Positions 25,075 to 33,693 are shown, counted from the stretch's first letter. The stretch: 64,000 nucleotides of DNA from Variovorax paradoxus (GCF_030815855.1 NZ_JAUSXG010000001.1:682001-746000); one strand, 5' to 3'. Program-made: numbers and translations. Notes: generated by a model not told the origin, from the letters alone.

Positions 25075-25947
25075 ATGAGCAACAAGGAAATCACCGTATT
25101 GGGCCTCGGATCGATGGGCGTGACCATCGCGCGGCTGTTCCTCGACAAGGGATACAAGGTCACGGTCTGGAACCGAACGGCGGACAAGGCCGCGGCGCTG
25201 ACCAGCCGGGGCGCCGTGCTCGCGCGCAGCGCCGCCGAAGCCGTGCGCGCCAGCCCCGTGACCCTGATGTGCGTGTACGACTACCGCGCGGCCGATGCCA
25301 TCCTCGGCGCGGACGGCGTGGCGGCCGCGATGGATGGCCGCCTGCTGGTGCAGCTCACCACCGGCAGCCCGCAGGACGCGCGCGACGCTGAAGCCTGGGC
25401 GCACCGCCAGGGCGCCACTTATCTCGAAGGCGCCATACAGGCCGCGCCCGACCAGATGGGCCAGCCCGACACGCCGATCCTCATGTCGGGCGCCGAGCCC
25501 GTCTTCCGCGCGGCCGAGCCGTTGCTCGGCGTGCTGGGCGGCGGCATCGTCTATCTGGGCGACAAGGCGAGCGCGGCCGCGGCGATGGACCTCGCCACGC
25601 TGTCGACCATCTACGGAACGCTGCTCGGCTTTCTGCACGGCGCGCGCGTGGCCGAGCACGAAGGCTTCGACGTGGCGGAATACGGCCGCATCGTGGCGGG
25701 GATCATGCCGACCTTCGGGGGTTTTCTGCAGCACGAAGCCAAGGTCATCCAGTCGGGCGACTTCGCCATTTCGCAAAGCCCGATGCGCATTTCGGTGGAG
25801 GCGACCCAGCGCATCCTGCAGACCGCGCAGCAGGCCGGCATCAACACCGAATTTCCGGCGTTTGCTGCGGGGCTGTTCCAGCGGGCCGATGCCGCGGGAC
25901 TGGGCGGCGAGGAACTGGCCGCGCTGATCAAGCTGCTGCGGCCTTGA
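25075..25947 (+). CDS. NAD(P)-dependent reductase of the imine reductase/beta-hydroxyacid dehydrogenase type
   Basis: A 290-residue protein with the NADP-binding start EITVLGLGSMGVTIARLFLDKGYKVTVWNRTADKA, where WNRT is typical of NADPH-specific imine reductases. The loop VQLTTGSPQDARDAEAWA and LEGAIQAAPDQMGQPDTPILMSG match the imine reductase pattern more closely than the EAPVSGG of hydroxyacid dehydrogenases, and the usual catalytic Lys is missing around residue 170 (AAAMDLATLS). Imine reductases reduce cyclic imines. Divergent control by an HxlR regulator suggests induction by an electrophile. The true substrate is unknown. Confidence 0.8.
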   Translation: MSNKEITVLGLGSMGVTIARLFLDKGYKVTVWNRTADKAAALTSRGAVLARSAAEAVRASPVTLMCVYDYRAADAILGADGVAAAMDGRLLVQLTTGSPQDARDAEAWAHRQGATYLEGAIQAAPDQMGQPDTPILMSGAEPVFRAAEPLLGVLGGGIVYLGDKASAAAAMDLATLSTIYGTLLGFLHGARVAEHEGFDVAEYGRIVAGIMPTFGGFLQHEAKVIQSGDFAISQSPMRISVEATQRILQTAQQAGINTEFPAFAAGLFQRADAAGLGGEELAALIKLLRP

Positions 25948-26030
25948 GGGCCACCAAGGGCATGAATGGCGCTGGAAAGCCGAAAGAAGTGTGAAGAATT
26001 ACACTAGACGCCGCTTTACAGGACACTTTA

Positions 26031-26927
26031 ATGAAGTGGGTCATTCTCGCCATCTTCGCGCTCAGCGCGCTCTACGTTCACTTCCGCGGCCAGGTCCGGC
26101 ATCGTTTTTTCAGACAGCTTTCTGATCATTCGACCTTCCTGGCGCCGTTGAACGCCTTCATGTACATCTTCTCGAAGGTGCCGAGCACGCCGTACCTGTC
26201 GCCCGCACAGTTCCCCGAAATGCGTGTGCTCGAGGAGAACTGGCAGGTCATTCGAGAAGAGGCGCTCGCCATGCGCAACGGCGGCAGCATCAAGGCCTCG
26301 AGCCAGTTCAACGACGTGGGCTTCAACTCCTTCTTCAAGAGCGGCTGGAAGCGCTTCTACCTGAAGTGGTACGACGAGGCGCATCCCTCGGCCGCCGTGC
26401 TGTGCCCCCGCACCACCGAGCTGCTCAAGGGCATCGGCACCATCAAGGCCGCCATGTTCGCCGAGCTGCCGCCCGGCAGCCGCCTGGTGCGGCACCGCGA
26501 CCCCTTCGCCGGTTCGCTGCGCTACCACCTGGGCCTGTGGACGCCGGGCGTGGAGGGCTGCTACATCGACGTGGACGGCCAGCGCTACCACTGGCGCGAC
26601 GGCGAGGCCGTGGTGTTCGACGAAACCTACATCCACTACGCCGAGAACACGACCGACCACGACCGCGTGATCCTGTTCTGCGACATCGAGCGTCCGCTGA
26701 AATACCGCTGGGCCAGTGCCGTGAACCGCTGGTTCGCGAAGAACCTGCTGGCGGCTGCTGCTTCGCCCAACGATGCCGGCGACAAGACGGGCGGCATCAA
26801 CCGCGCGTTCAAATACATCTACCAGATCCGCGTGATCGGCAAGCGGCTCAAGGCCTGGGACAAGCGGGCGTATTACCTCGTGAAGTGGTCGATCTTCGGC
26901 GGCCTTGCACTCTGGATCTTCTGGTAA
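26031..26927 (+). CDS. lpxO: Aspartyl/asparaginyl beta-hydroxylase domain protein, LpxO-like lipid A hydroxylase
   Basis: A 298-residue membrane-bound Fe(II)/2-oxoglutarate dioxygenase. An N-terminal hydrophobic helix (WVILAIFALSALYVHF) and a C-terminal one (YYLVKWSIFGGLALWIFW) flank the catalytic domain. The iron-binding His is in RLVRHRDPFAG, the conserved RYHLGL follows, and the distal His lies in DETYIHYAENTT with an Arg in HDRVILFCDIER that binds 2-oxoglutarate. LpxO adds a 2-hydroxyl group to a secondary acyl chain of lipid A. The length and the two membrane anchors fit LpxO better than soluble relatives. Confidence 0.85.
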   Translation: MKWVILAIFALSALYVHFRGQVRHRFFRQLSDHSTFLAPLNAFMYIFSKVPSTPYLSPAQFPEMRVLEENWQVIREEALAMRNGGSIKASSQFNDVGFNSFFKSGWKRFYLKWYDEAHPSAAVLCPRTTELLKGIGTIKAAMFAELPPGSRLVRHRDPFAGSLRYHLGLWTPGVEGCYIDVDGQRYHWRDGEAVVFDETYIHYAENTTDHDRVILFCDIERPLKYRWASAVNRWFAKNLLAAAASPNDAGDKTGGINRAFKYIYQIRVIGKRLKAWDKRAYYLVKWSIFGGLALWIFW

Positions 26928-26970
26928 GGCGCAAGCCCGCCGCGCGGTGCCTGGCCACCGCCGCCAACCC

Positions 26971-27195
26971 ATGTCGTTCGCAGACAAAGACCTGCCTGTT
27001 CCTGTCGACCTTGCCAGCGCCCAGGCGCTGATCGAGGCGGTTCAGCGCGAGGCGGCTGTACAGCAGCTCGCCCTGCGTGTACCGCCGCCCGAGCCCACCA
27101 CCTGCTGCGGGCGGGGCTGCAACGGCTGCGTGTGGGAAGGCTGGTTGGCGGCAGTGGCCTACTGGCGCGACGAGGCCACGCTGCTGCTGGCCTAG
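26971..27195 (+). CDS. Oxidoreductase-like domain protein, small Cys-rich
   Basis: A 74-residue protein ending with the oxidoreductase-like domain pattern (pfam09791 type): PPPEPTTCCGRGCNGCVWEGWLAAVAYWRDE. The four Cys residues form a compact CC-x3-C-x2-C motif that could bind metal. The N-terminal half is a simple helix. It starts 43 bases behind lpxO and probably shares its transcript. Its stop codon overlaps the stop of the deaminase gene on the other strand by four bases. The biochemical role is not known. Confidence 0.82.
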   Translation: MSFADKDLPVPVDLASAQALIEAVQREAAVQQLALRVPPPEPTTCCGRGCNGCVWEGWLAAVAYWRDEATLLLA

Positions 27196-27668
27196 CGAGA
27201 TTCCCAGAAGCCGCGGTGCGTGGCGATCATTTCTTCCGCCACTTCGGGCACGGGGCCGATCACCTCGACATTCTTCTGCCCGCGCGCGAACACCTCGCGG
27301 CAGGGCAGGCTCAGCGTGGGGTTCTCGGGGTGGTCGCCCGTGAGCGCGAGCAGCGCGCTTTCTTCCGCGCCGTAGACGATGCGGCCGATGTGGGCCCAGT
27401 AGCTGGTGCCCGCGCACATCGCGCAGGGTTCGAAGGTCGTCACCAGCGTGCATTGCCACAGATAGTCGGCCGGCCAGTTCTGCGCGGCATGGCGCGCCAG
27501 CGTGGCTTCGGCGTGGTTTACCGTGTCGATGTTCCCCTGCTCGGCGAGGATGGTTTCGCCGTCGGGGGCAACCAGCACGGCGCCGAACGGATGTCGGCCC
27601 ATTGCCATCGCGCGGCGCGCCGCCTGGTCGGCGCGCCGCAGCGCACGAATGATCTGGTCGCGTGTCAT
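27192..27668 (-). CDS. Nucleoside deaminase of the CDA fold (second copy)
   Basis: A 158-residue zinc deaminase. Zinc ligands are His52-Ala-Glu54 and Cys82-Ala-Met-Cys85, with HPFGAVLV before the site. Its general plan matches the other deaminase at 19785-20318, and both sit in operons headed by NMT1-type binding proteins. The two are only modestly similar, so they may act on different purines. It is the last gene of the binding protein-ATPase-permease run, ten bases after the permease stop, pointing to import followed by deamination. Confidence 0.87.
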   Translation of the reverse strand: MTRDQIIRALRRADQAARRAMAMGRHPFGAVLVAPDGETILAEQGNIDTVNHAEATLARHAAQNWPADYLWQCTLVTTFEPCAMCAGTSYWAHIGRIVYGAEESALLALTGDHPENPTLSLPCREVFARGQKNVEVIGPVPEVAEEMIATHRGFWESR

Positions 27669-27678
27669 TGGCTCCGCA

Positions 27679-28449
27679 TCACTGGTTCTGCGAACCGCGG
27701 TGCGCCCATCCGGTCGTGTGCTTCTCGATCACGCTGAACAGCTCATACATCAGCATGGCCATGGCGCCGACCACCATCAGGCCCGCAAAGGCCAGGCCCA
27801 TCTGCATGGCCGAGCCGGCGGAAATCAGCAGGTAGCCGATGCCTTCGTTGGCGGCCGTCATCTCGCTCACCGTGGTGCCGACGAAGGCCAGCGTGATCGC
27901 CACCTTGAGCGAACCGAAGAAGTAAGGCATGGAGCGCGGCAGGCCGATCTTCATGAGCACGTCCCAGCGCTTGGCACCGAGCACCCGCAGCACGTCTTCG
28001 AGTTCTGGCTCCAGCGTGGCGAGGCCGGTCGCGATGTTGACCATGATCGGAAAGAAGCTGATCAAGAAGGCCGTGAGAATCGCCGGCCCGGCGCCGATGC
28101 CGAACCACACCACGAGGATCGGCACGAAGGCCGCCTTGGGCAGTGCGTTGAAGGCCGTCATGAGCGGATAGATCGCCGCATACGCGATGCGCGAGCTGCC
28201 GATCACGAAGCCCAGCAGCACGCCCACCACGATGGCCAGGCCGAAGCCCGCCATCGTGACCCAGAAGGTGCGCCATGCGTGGCCCGCGATGATCTCCTTG
28301 AATTCCCAGAACTGGTTCCAGATGCGCAGCGGGCTCGGAAAGATGAAGTCCGACACGCCGAAGCCCGCGCAGATCACCTGCCACAGCAGGATCACCGCGA
28401 CGAGCAGCAGCCAGGGCGACCAGCGTTCGATTTGCTTGGTGTTCTTCAT
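27679..28449 (-). CDS. ABC transporter permease (SsuC/TauC type)
   Basis: A 256-residue permease with six membrane segments and the EAA loop in the form TLEPELEDVLRVLGAKRWDVLMKIGLPRSMPYF, where the ATPase docks. The family imports sulfonates, taurine, nitrate, thiamine precursors or pyrimidine/purine-like compounds. It is flanked by its ATPase upstream and a nucleoside deaminase downstream in one operon, favouring a nucleobase-like substrate. Confidence 0.9.
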   Translation of the reverse strand: MKNTKQIERWSPWLLLVAVILLWQVICAGFGVSDFIFPSPLRIWNQFWEFKEIIAGHAWRTFWVTMAGFGLAIVVGVLLGFVIGSSRIAYAAIYPLMTAFNALPKAAFVPILVVWFGIGAGPAILTAFLISFFPIMVNIATGLATLEPELEDVLRVLGAKRWDVLMKIGLPRSMPYFFGSLKVAITLAFVGTTVSEMTAANEGIGYLLISAGSAMQMGLAFAGLMVVGAMAMLMYELFSVIEKHTTGWAHRGSQNQ

Positions 28450-28458
28450 GGCGCGCCT

Positions 28459-29322
28459 TCAGTGAGATACCGCGGCGGCCGCTGTTTGCGCCGCGCCGAT
28501 GCCCGTGTTGCGGATCGCGCCGATGTGCCCGCGCAGCTCGAGCACGATGTCGGTGAACTCCTTGGTGTAGGTGAGCTCCAGCTCGCGGGGGCGCGGCAGC
28601 TCGATCTCGCGCTTGACCACGAAGCGGCCCGGGCTCTTGCTCATCACGTACACCGTGTCGGCCAGGAACACCGATTCGCGCAGGTCGTGCGTCACCAGGA
28701 TGACGTTGAACTGCTGCTCGGTCCAGAGGTCGCGCAGGATGCACCAGAGCTCCTCGCGCGTGAAGGCGTCGAGCGCGCCGAACGGTTCGTCGAGCAGCAG
28801 CATCTTGGGCTCGTGGATCAGCGCGCGGCAGATGCTCGCGCGCTGCTGCATGCCGCCCGAGAGCTGCCACGGAAACTTGTCTTCGTAGCCCGCGAGCCCG
28901 ACCTTCTGCAGCAGCTTGCGCGCGCGCTCGACGTATTCCTTGCGCCTGGCCTTGAAGCTGGAGCGGTAGGGCTCGACGATTTCCAGCGGCAGCAGCACGT
29001 TGTCGACCGTGGTGCGCCAGGGCAGTAGCGAAGGCGCCTGAAACGCCATGCCCGAGATCTTGAGCGGCCCGGTCACGGGCTGGCCGTCGATGCGGATCTT
29101 GCCCATCGACGGCATCTTGAGGCCAGTGGCGAGCTTCATGAAGGTCGACTTGCCGCAGCCCGAAGGGCCGACGATGGCAATGAACTCGCCGCGCTTCACC
29201 TTCAGGTCGATGGCCTCGACCGCGAAGTGGTTCTCGCGCAGGAGCTCCTCGTTGTAGGCGAGCCAGACGTCCTGAAAGTCGACGAAGGGCGCAGCGTTGT
29301 CGCTCGATGCGTCCACCGCCAT
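28459..29322 (-). CDS. ABC transporter ATP-binding protein (SsuB/TauB type)
   Basis: A 287-residue ATPase with Walker A GPSGCGKST (near residues 53-61), Q-loop in FQAPSLLPWRTT, signature LSGGMQQR, Walker B MLLLDEPFGALD and the switch His in VTHD. Its ATG at 29322 overlaps the stop of the binding-protein gene (ATGA), so translation is coupled. It is the only ATPase of this type near the two NMT1 binding proteins and could energise uptake with both. Confidence 0.92.
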   Translation of the reverse strand: MAVDASSDNAAPFVDFQDVWLAYNEELLRENHFAVEAIDLKVKRGEFIAIVGPSGCGKSTFMKLATGLKMPSMGKIRIDGQPVTGPLKISGMAFQAPSLLPWRTTVDNVLLPLEIVEPYRSSFKARRKEYVERARKLLQKVGLAGYEDKFPWQLSGGMQQRASICRALIHEPKMLLLDEPFGALDAFTREELWCILRDLWTEQQFNVILVTHDLRESVFLADTVYVMSKSPGRFVVKREIELPRPRELELTYTKEFTDIVLELRGHIGAIRNTGIGAAQTAAAAVSH

Positions 29323-30356
29323 CACTTGCGCAGCACGCCGTTGAGTTCGGCCGCGGGCGGCAGCAGCGCGGCGGTCCACACGGCGTCAGGGCTCACGCGC
29401 GTCTTGGTGTTGAACGCGTCCGATACCTGCGAGGCCATCAGCGACATGCGGCCCGCGTTCACCGCGCCGAAGCCTTCGCTGCGCGCGTCGGCACTGTTGA
29501 TCGCCGTGTCGATCGCCATCTGCAGGCGACGTGTTTCGAGCTTGCTGTCGATGATGCCGTCGCGCGCCTTCACCGATTCGATGCCCACTGCCGGGTTGGC
29601 GATCACTTCCTTCGCTCCCTTTGCAAAGGCCGAGAGGAATTTCTTCACCGCTTCAGGGTTCTCCTTGATGAGCTTGGGCGAGGCGATGATCACGTTGCCG
29701 TAGAGCTTCACGCCGTAGTCGGGGTAGGGCAACACGACGATGTCGGCGGCCTTGGCGCCGCGCGCCTCCAGGTTCAGCAGCGAGGTGAAGGTGAAGCCCG
29801 TGATCGCGTCGATGTCGCCGCGGATCAGCATGGTTTCGCGCAGCGTCGGGTCCATGGCGGTCCAGTTGACTGCGCCGATGTTGTTGGCCTTGGCGAAGAT
29901 CGGGAACGCGCGGCGGCCCGCGTCGAACACCGGCGCGCCGAGCTTCTTGCCGGCCAGGTCGGCCGGCTTGGCGATGCCGCTCTTCTTGAGCGCCATGACC
30001 GAGGCCGGCGTGTTGTTGTAGACCATCATCACCGCGACCGGCTTGTTCGGGCTGTCGGGGTTGTTGGCGTGGAACTCCATCAGCGCGGCGAGATCGGCAA
30101 AGCCCATCTCGTAGGCACCCGAGGCCACGCGCGTGACCGTGCCGCCCGAGCCGTTGCCGGCATCGATGGTCACGTCCAGGCCCGCGGCCTTGAAGTAACC
30201 CTTGGCGGCCGGGTGCAGGAACAGCGCGGCCGGTCCTTCGAAGCGCCAGTCGAGCTGGAACTTGATCGGCGTCGTGGTCTGGGCAAGGGCCGAAGAAAGG
30301 CCGAAGCTGAGGGCCGAGGCGGCGAGGAAGGACTGGAGCAGTTGGCGCTTGTTCAT
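29322..30356 (-). CDS. NMT1-type ABC transporter substrate-binding protein (second copy)
   Basis: A 344-residue periplasmic binding protein with a signal peptide ending SSALA-Q. The core IKFQLDWRFEGPAALFLHPAAKGYFKAAGLDVTIDAGNGSGGTVTRVASGAYEMGFADLAALMEF aligns visibly with the binding protein at 20315-21340. It heads a complete operon: binding protein, ATPase, permease, deaminase. Unlike the first copy, its leader lacks the paired riboswitch blocks, so the two systems seem to be controlled differently. Confidence 0.9.
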   Translation of the reverse strand: MNKRQLLQSFLAASALSFGLSSALAQTTTPIKFQLDWRFEGPAALFLHPAAKGYFKAAGLDVTIDAGNGSGGTVTRVASGAYEMGFADLAALMEFHANNPDSPNKPVAVMMVYNNTPASVMALKKSGIAKPADLAGKKLGAPVFDAGRRAFPIFAKANNIGAVNWTAMDPTLRETMLIRGDIDAITGFTFTSLLNLEARGAKAADIVVLPYPDYGVKLYGNVIIASPKLIKENPEAVKKFLSAFAKGAKEVIANPAVGIESVKARDGIIDSKLETRRLQMAIDTAINSADARSEGFGAVNAGRMSLMASQVSDAFNTKTRVSPDAVWTAALLPPAAELNGVLRK

Positions 30357-30372
30357 GCGGATCCGTTAGAGG

Positions 30373-30390
30373 TGAATGCTTCCGCATTCA
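30373..30390. promoter_or_regulatory. Dyad just upstream of the second NMT1 operon
   Basis: TGAATGC at 30373-30379 is mirrored by GCATTCA at 30384-30390 around TTCC. It lies 17 bases before the binding-protein start codon and could be an operator or a leader hairpin that affects translation. Confidence 0.45.
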
Positions 30391-30577
30391 AGCAAAAACG
30401 GTGCCCGCACGCGATTGGTGCGAACCCTCCCGGCGAACTGCCGCGGTGCAATTTCGAGGCCGCGATGCACCTTCGTTGTGAGTTCTGGTGAATTTCAGCC
30501 GAAAGAAGCATCGAAGCCGAACCACCATGGGGCGCCGCCGTGTCAGCTGGCGCCACCAGAGTCCGCCGCGCGCAGCC

Positions 30578-31579
30578 TCAGAGCGTCGCGCCGATCTTGC
30601 GCAGCTCCGCGATCTGCGGCGCCTTCGGCAGCCAGATCTTGTCGAACTCCGCAATGATCGGCGCGGGGTTGTAGCCCGTGTCGCCCTTGATGGTGATGCC
30701 GCTCGCCTTGAACTTGTCGACGAGGCCGAGTTCGGTGGTCACGATGTCCCTGATCTGCGCGTCGAGCGACTGCTTCACCAGGTCGGTGATGAGCGACTTG
30801 TCCTTGGCGTCGAGCGTCTGCCAGATGCGGCCCGACACCAGCGGCGCGAAGGGCATGAACAGCGCGTTCATCGGCAGCATCGTCTTGGCGACGCGGTCGA
30901 AGCGCTGGTTCCACGAGAACTCGATGTCGGCCTCGAGCCCGTCGACCTGCCCGTTGGACATGGCGTCGAACACGCCCGGCGTGGGAATGGGCGTGGGCGC
31001 GGCGCCCAGCAGTTGGTAGAAGTCGCGGTACACCGGCGTGGGGTTGATGCGCAGCTTCATGCCCTTGAGATCGGTGGGCGTGGAGATGGGCTTGGTGGAA
31101 AACACCACGCGCATGCCGGTGATGCCCCAGCCCAGGCCGATGGTGCCGGTTTCGCGCGGCAGCACGTCGAGCAGCTTCAGCGCCGCGGGCGTGCGCACCA
31201 GCGAGGCCACGTTGGTGGTCGAGCGCACGAGATACGGCGCGTTGATGGCCGCCACGCTGGAGACGCGCGAGCCGAGCTCGGCGGCCTGGATCCAGCCCAT
31301 GTCCAATGCGCCGGACTGCAGCTGCTGCATCATGGCCGACTCGTTGCCCAACTGGCCCGAGTGGAACACCGTGGCGCTCAGGCGGCCGTCGGTCGCCTTC
31401 TTGAGTGCCTCGCCGAAGCTCACCGCGGCGCGGTTCCACGAGTGGCCGGCGGGCGTGATGAGGCCGAGCCGGAATTCCTTGGCGGCCGCAGCGCGCGATA
31501 CGGTGCTGAAGAGCGCGGACGATGCGGCGGCGGTACCTGCTGCGGCTTGGACGACGAATTGGCGGCGGGAGAGGGACAT
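30578..31579 (-). CDS. dctP: TRAP transporter substrate-binding protein, DctP family
   Basis: A 333-residue periplasmic binding protein with a twin-arginine signal (SRRQFVVQAAAGTAAASSA). Family features are FRLGLITPAGHSWNRAAVSFGEALKKATDGRLSATVFHSGQLGNE and, later, KGMKLRINPTPVYRDFYQLLGAAPTPIPTPGVFDAMSNGQVDGLE, where the Arg contacts the ligand carboxylate. It is the third gene of the operon, behind the two membrane subunits. Ligand likely a carboxylic acid; identity cannot be read. Confidence 0.92.
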   Translation of the reverse strand: MSLSRRQFVVQAAAGTAAASSALFSTVSRAAAAKEFRLGLITPAGHSWNRAAVSFGEALKKATDGRLSATVFHSGQLGNESAMMQQLQSGALDMGWIQAAELGSRVSSVAAINAPYLVRSTTNVASLVRTPAALKLLDVLPRETGTIGLGWGITGMRVVFSTKPISTPTDLKGMKLRINPTPVYRDFYQLLGAAPTPIPTPGVFDAMSNGQVDGLEADIEFSWNQRFDRVAKTMLPMNALFMPFAPLVSGRIWQTLDAKDKSLITDLVKQSLDAQIRDIVTTELGLVDKFKASGITIKGDTGYNPAPIIAEFDKIWLPKAPQIAELRKIGATL

Positions 31580-31625
31580 GCGAGGCTCCGGGTTGAGTGA
31601 AAGGAAAAGGGGACGCTTGCCCGAT

Positions 31626-32891
31626 CTACTTGAGCAAGGCCAGCGACAGACTCGGAAAGAGCGAGAGCAGCACCAGCGCGGCGCAGCAGATCAGGAAGAA
31701 CGGCAAGGTCACGATGAACATCTTTCCCGGCTTGGCGCCGGTCACGGCGGAAGCCACGAAAAAGCTCAGACCCACGGGCGGCGTCATCAGCCCGAGCACG
31801 AGGTTGATCACCACCACCACGCCGAAGTGGCGCGGGTCGATGCCGTAGATCTCCGTGGCAATGGGCAGCAGGATCGGCACGGTCATGATCAGCCCCGGAA
31901 TGCCGTCGATCACCGTGCCGATCACCAGCAGGATCAGGTTCACCAGCAGCAGGAATGCGATCGGGTCTTTCGCCACGGTCTGGATCCAGGCCGCCGTGGC
32001 CTGCGGCACCTTGCCGTAGATCAGGAGCCATGAGAACACCGCGGCGGCTGCCACCAGGAACAGCACCACGGCCGAGTAGATCGCCGACTTGAGCAGGATC
32101 TGCGGAATCATCGCGAAGCGGAATTCCTTGGTGACGTAGCGCCCGATCAGCACCGCGGCCACCGCGCCCACCGCCGCCGATTCGGTCGGGTTGGCGATGC
32201 CGCCGAGAATCGAGCCGACGATCACGATCGGAATCAGCAGCGTGGGGCAGGCCGTGAGCATCGTGTGCAGGCGCTGTTTGATGGTGCGCTTCTCGGTGCG
32301 CGGGTAGTTGTAGATCAGCCCCATGCAGGCAATCACGATGAAGAACAGCACCGTGAGAATCACGCCGGGAATGATGCCGGCGATGAGCATGTCGCCCACC
32401 GCCACCTGCGCGAGCACGCTGTACACCACGAACATCACAGAGGGCGGAATGATCGGTCCGAGCATGCCGCCGTACACCGTGATGCCGGCCGCGAAGGTCT
32501 TGTCGTAGCCCTGCTTCTCCATCTCGGGCACCATGATCTGGCTCATGATCGCCACCTGCGCGGTGGCCGAGCCGATGATCGACGACACCAGCATGTTGGC
32601 CAGGATGTTCACGTAGGCAAGGCCGCCCTTCACCGACCCGATGAAGGCCAGCGCCAGGTCGACCAGGCGCTTGGTGATGCCGCCGCCGTTCATGATTTCG
32701 CCGATCAGGATGAACAGCGGGATCGCGATGAGGCTGTAGCTGTCGACGCCGCCGAACATCTGCACCGGAAACGACTGGAACAGCACCGTGTCGCCGGAGT
32801 TGAGGATGTAGAAAATGCCCGCAAGGCACAGGCAGGCGCCGATCGGCACGCCGACCAGCATGATCAAAAGGAAGAATGCGGAGGTCAGCAT
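31626..32891 (-). CDS. dctM: TRAP transporter large permease, DctM family
   Basis: A 421-residue membrane protein with about 12 hydrophobic segments, carrying the DctM patterns PLFILIGEIMNGGGITKRLVDLA, IIPPSVMFVVYSVLAQVAVGDMLIAGIIPG and LVLGLMTPPVGLSFFVAS. It forms the sodium-coupled channel of the transporter. It lies one base after the small-subunit stop, so the two are translated together. Confidence 0.94.
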   Translation of the reverse strand: MLTSAFFLLIMLVGVPIGACLCLAGIFYILNSGDTVLFQSFPVQMFGGVDSYSLIAIPLFILIGEIMNGGGITKRLVDLALAFIGSVKGGLAYVNILANMLVSSIIGSATAQVAIMSQIMVPEMEKQGYDKTFAAGITVYGGMLGPIIPPSVMFVVYSVLAQVAVGDMLIAGIIPGVILTVLFFIVIACMGLIYNYPRTEKRTIKQRLHTMLTACPTLLIPIVIVGSILGGIANPTESAAVGAVAAVLIGRYVTKEFRFAMIPQILLKSAIYSAVVLFLVAAAAVFSWLLIYGKVPQATAAWIQTVAKDPIAFLLLVNLILLVIGTVIDGIPGLIMTVPILLPIATEIYGIDPRHFGVVVVINLVLGLMTPPVGLSFFVASAVTGAKPGKMFIVTLPFFLICCAALVLLSLFPSLSLALLK

Positions 32892-32892
32892 G

Positions 32893-33507
32893 TCAGTTCA
32901 CCGCGTCTGCGTTGGTCACATGGAACTCGGTGTGCGTGCGCTTGGGCTGCAGACCGAGGTCTTCGATGAGGTTGGCCAGCGCATGCAGGCTCAGCGTGGC
33001 CGAGAAGATCGGCAGAATGAGCTGAATGGCCCAGGTTGGCCAGTTCAGCGTCTGCGTGCGCTCGGTATAAAGAAAGTTGAACGACTCGGCCGCGTATTCC
33101 TTGGCGTCGAAGCCATAGCGCACGATGCCGACCGGGTCCATGTAGAGCCAGCACATCGCCAGCAGCGCAAAGCCCAGCAGCAGCACGCCGCCCGAGGCAC
33201 TGGCCTTGGCGATGCGCGCGGCTTTTTCGCCGAGCTTGTCGGTGAGCAGCGTTACGGCAAAGTCGAGCCGCAGCCGCGTCATCGCCGAAGCGCCGATGAA
33301 GGTGAGCCACACCACGCAGTACACCGAGGCCTCGTCGACCCAGTAGAGCGGCACGCCGCTGTAGCGCGTGACCACGTTCAGCAGCACCAATGCGATGAGC
33401 AGGCCCATCAGGCCGGAAAGGAGGCGGCGCTCGCAGCGCAGCACGAAGTCCGATGCATCGAGCACCCGGCGGGAGAAGCCCCCGCGTTCCAAAGCGTGTC
33501 TGTCCAT
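32893..33507 (-). CDS. dctQ: TRAP transporter small permease, DctQ family
   Basis: A 204-residue protein with four hydrophobic segments; the core RYSGVPLYWVDEASVYCVVWLTFIGASAMTRLRLDFAVTLL is the DctQ signature. It is the first gene of the dctQ-dctM-dctP operon. The upstream 240 bases are unusually AT-rich and contain a perfect dyad at 33595-33609, probably the control region. Confidence 0.9.
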   Translation of the reverse strand: MDRHALERGGFSRRVLDASDFVLRCERRLLSGLMGLLIALVLLNVVTRYSGVPLYWVDEASVYCVVWLTFIGASAMTRLRLDFAVTLLTDKLGEKAARIAKASASGGVLLLGFALLAMCWLYMDPVGIVRYGFDAKEYAAESFNFLYTERTQTLNWPTWAIQLILPIFSATLSLHALANLIEDLGLQPKRTHTEFHVTNADAVN

Positions 33508-33574
33508 GGTGAGAAGGGAAGCGGTGGAGTGCTTCTGAAGTCGAGGAGTTGGCGAAGAGTCGGATCGGCTGGTG

Positions 33575-33610
33575 TTGCGTAAATATATTAATAAGATATT
33601 TAAAATATCC
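33575..33610. promoter_or_regulatory. AT-rich segment with perfect dyad upstream of the TRAP operon
   Basis: About 30 bases here are almost entirely A and T, in sharp contrast to the GC-rich surroundings. Within it GATATTT at 33595-33601 and AAATATC at 33603-33609 form a perfect dyad around one base. It lies about 90 bases upstream of dctQ, a suitable place for an operator or an UP-like promoter element. Confidence 0.6.
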
Positions 33611-33665
33611 GCTCAGGGTATTAGCAGATTGCATGCCAGCGAAAAAAATGATGGGCGGGCGAAAA

Positions 33666-33679
33666 CGGTGCATGCACCG
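33666..33679. promoter_or_regulatory. Perfect 14-base palindrome CGGTGCATGCACCG
   Basis: The sequence is completely self-complementary and lies between the AT-rich TRAP control region and the maeB terminator. It could be a regulator site for the TRAP operon, about 160 bases upstream of dctQ, but no regulator gene is adjacent. Confidence 0.4.
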
Positions 33680-33693
33680 ACCGTCCCGCAATG

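Noticed and set aside
30445..30471. GAAATTGCACC on the minus strand before the second NMT1 operon, resembling the 3' half of the xanthine riboswitch-like motif
   Set aside because: GGTGCA and TGCACC form a hairpin, but the long 5' block (UAGAAGCGUUCAGC) is missing, so the key internal loop cannot form. Treated as chance resemblance or a remnant.
33666..33679. Core of an attachment site or replication element
   Set aside because: A lone 14-base palindrome without flanking repeats, integrase or initiator gene does not support this.
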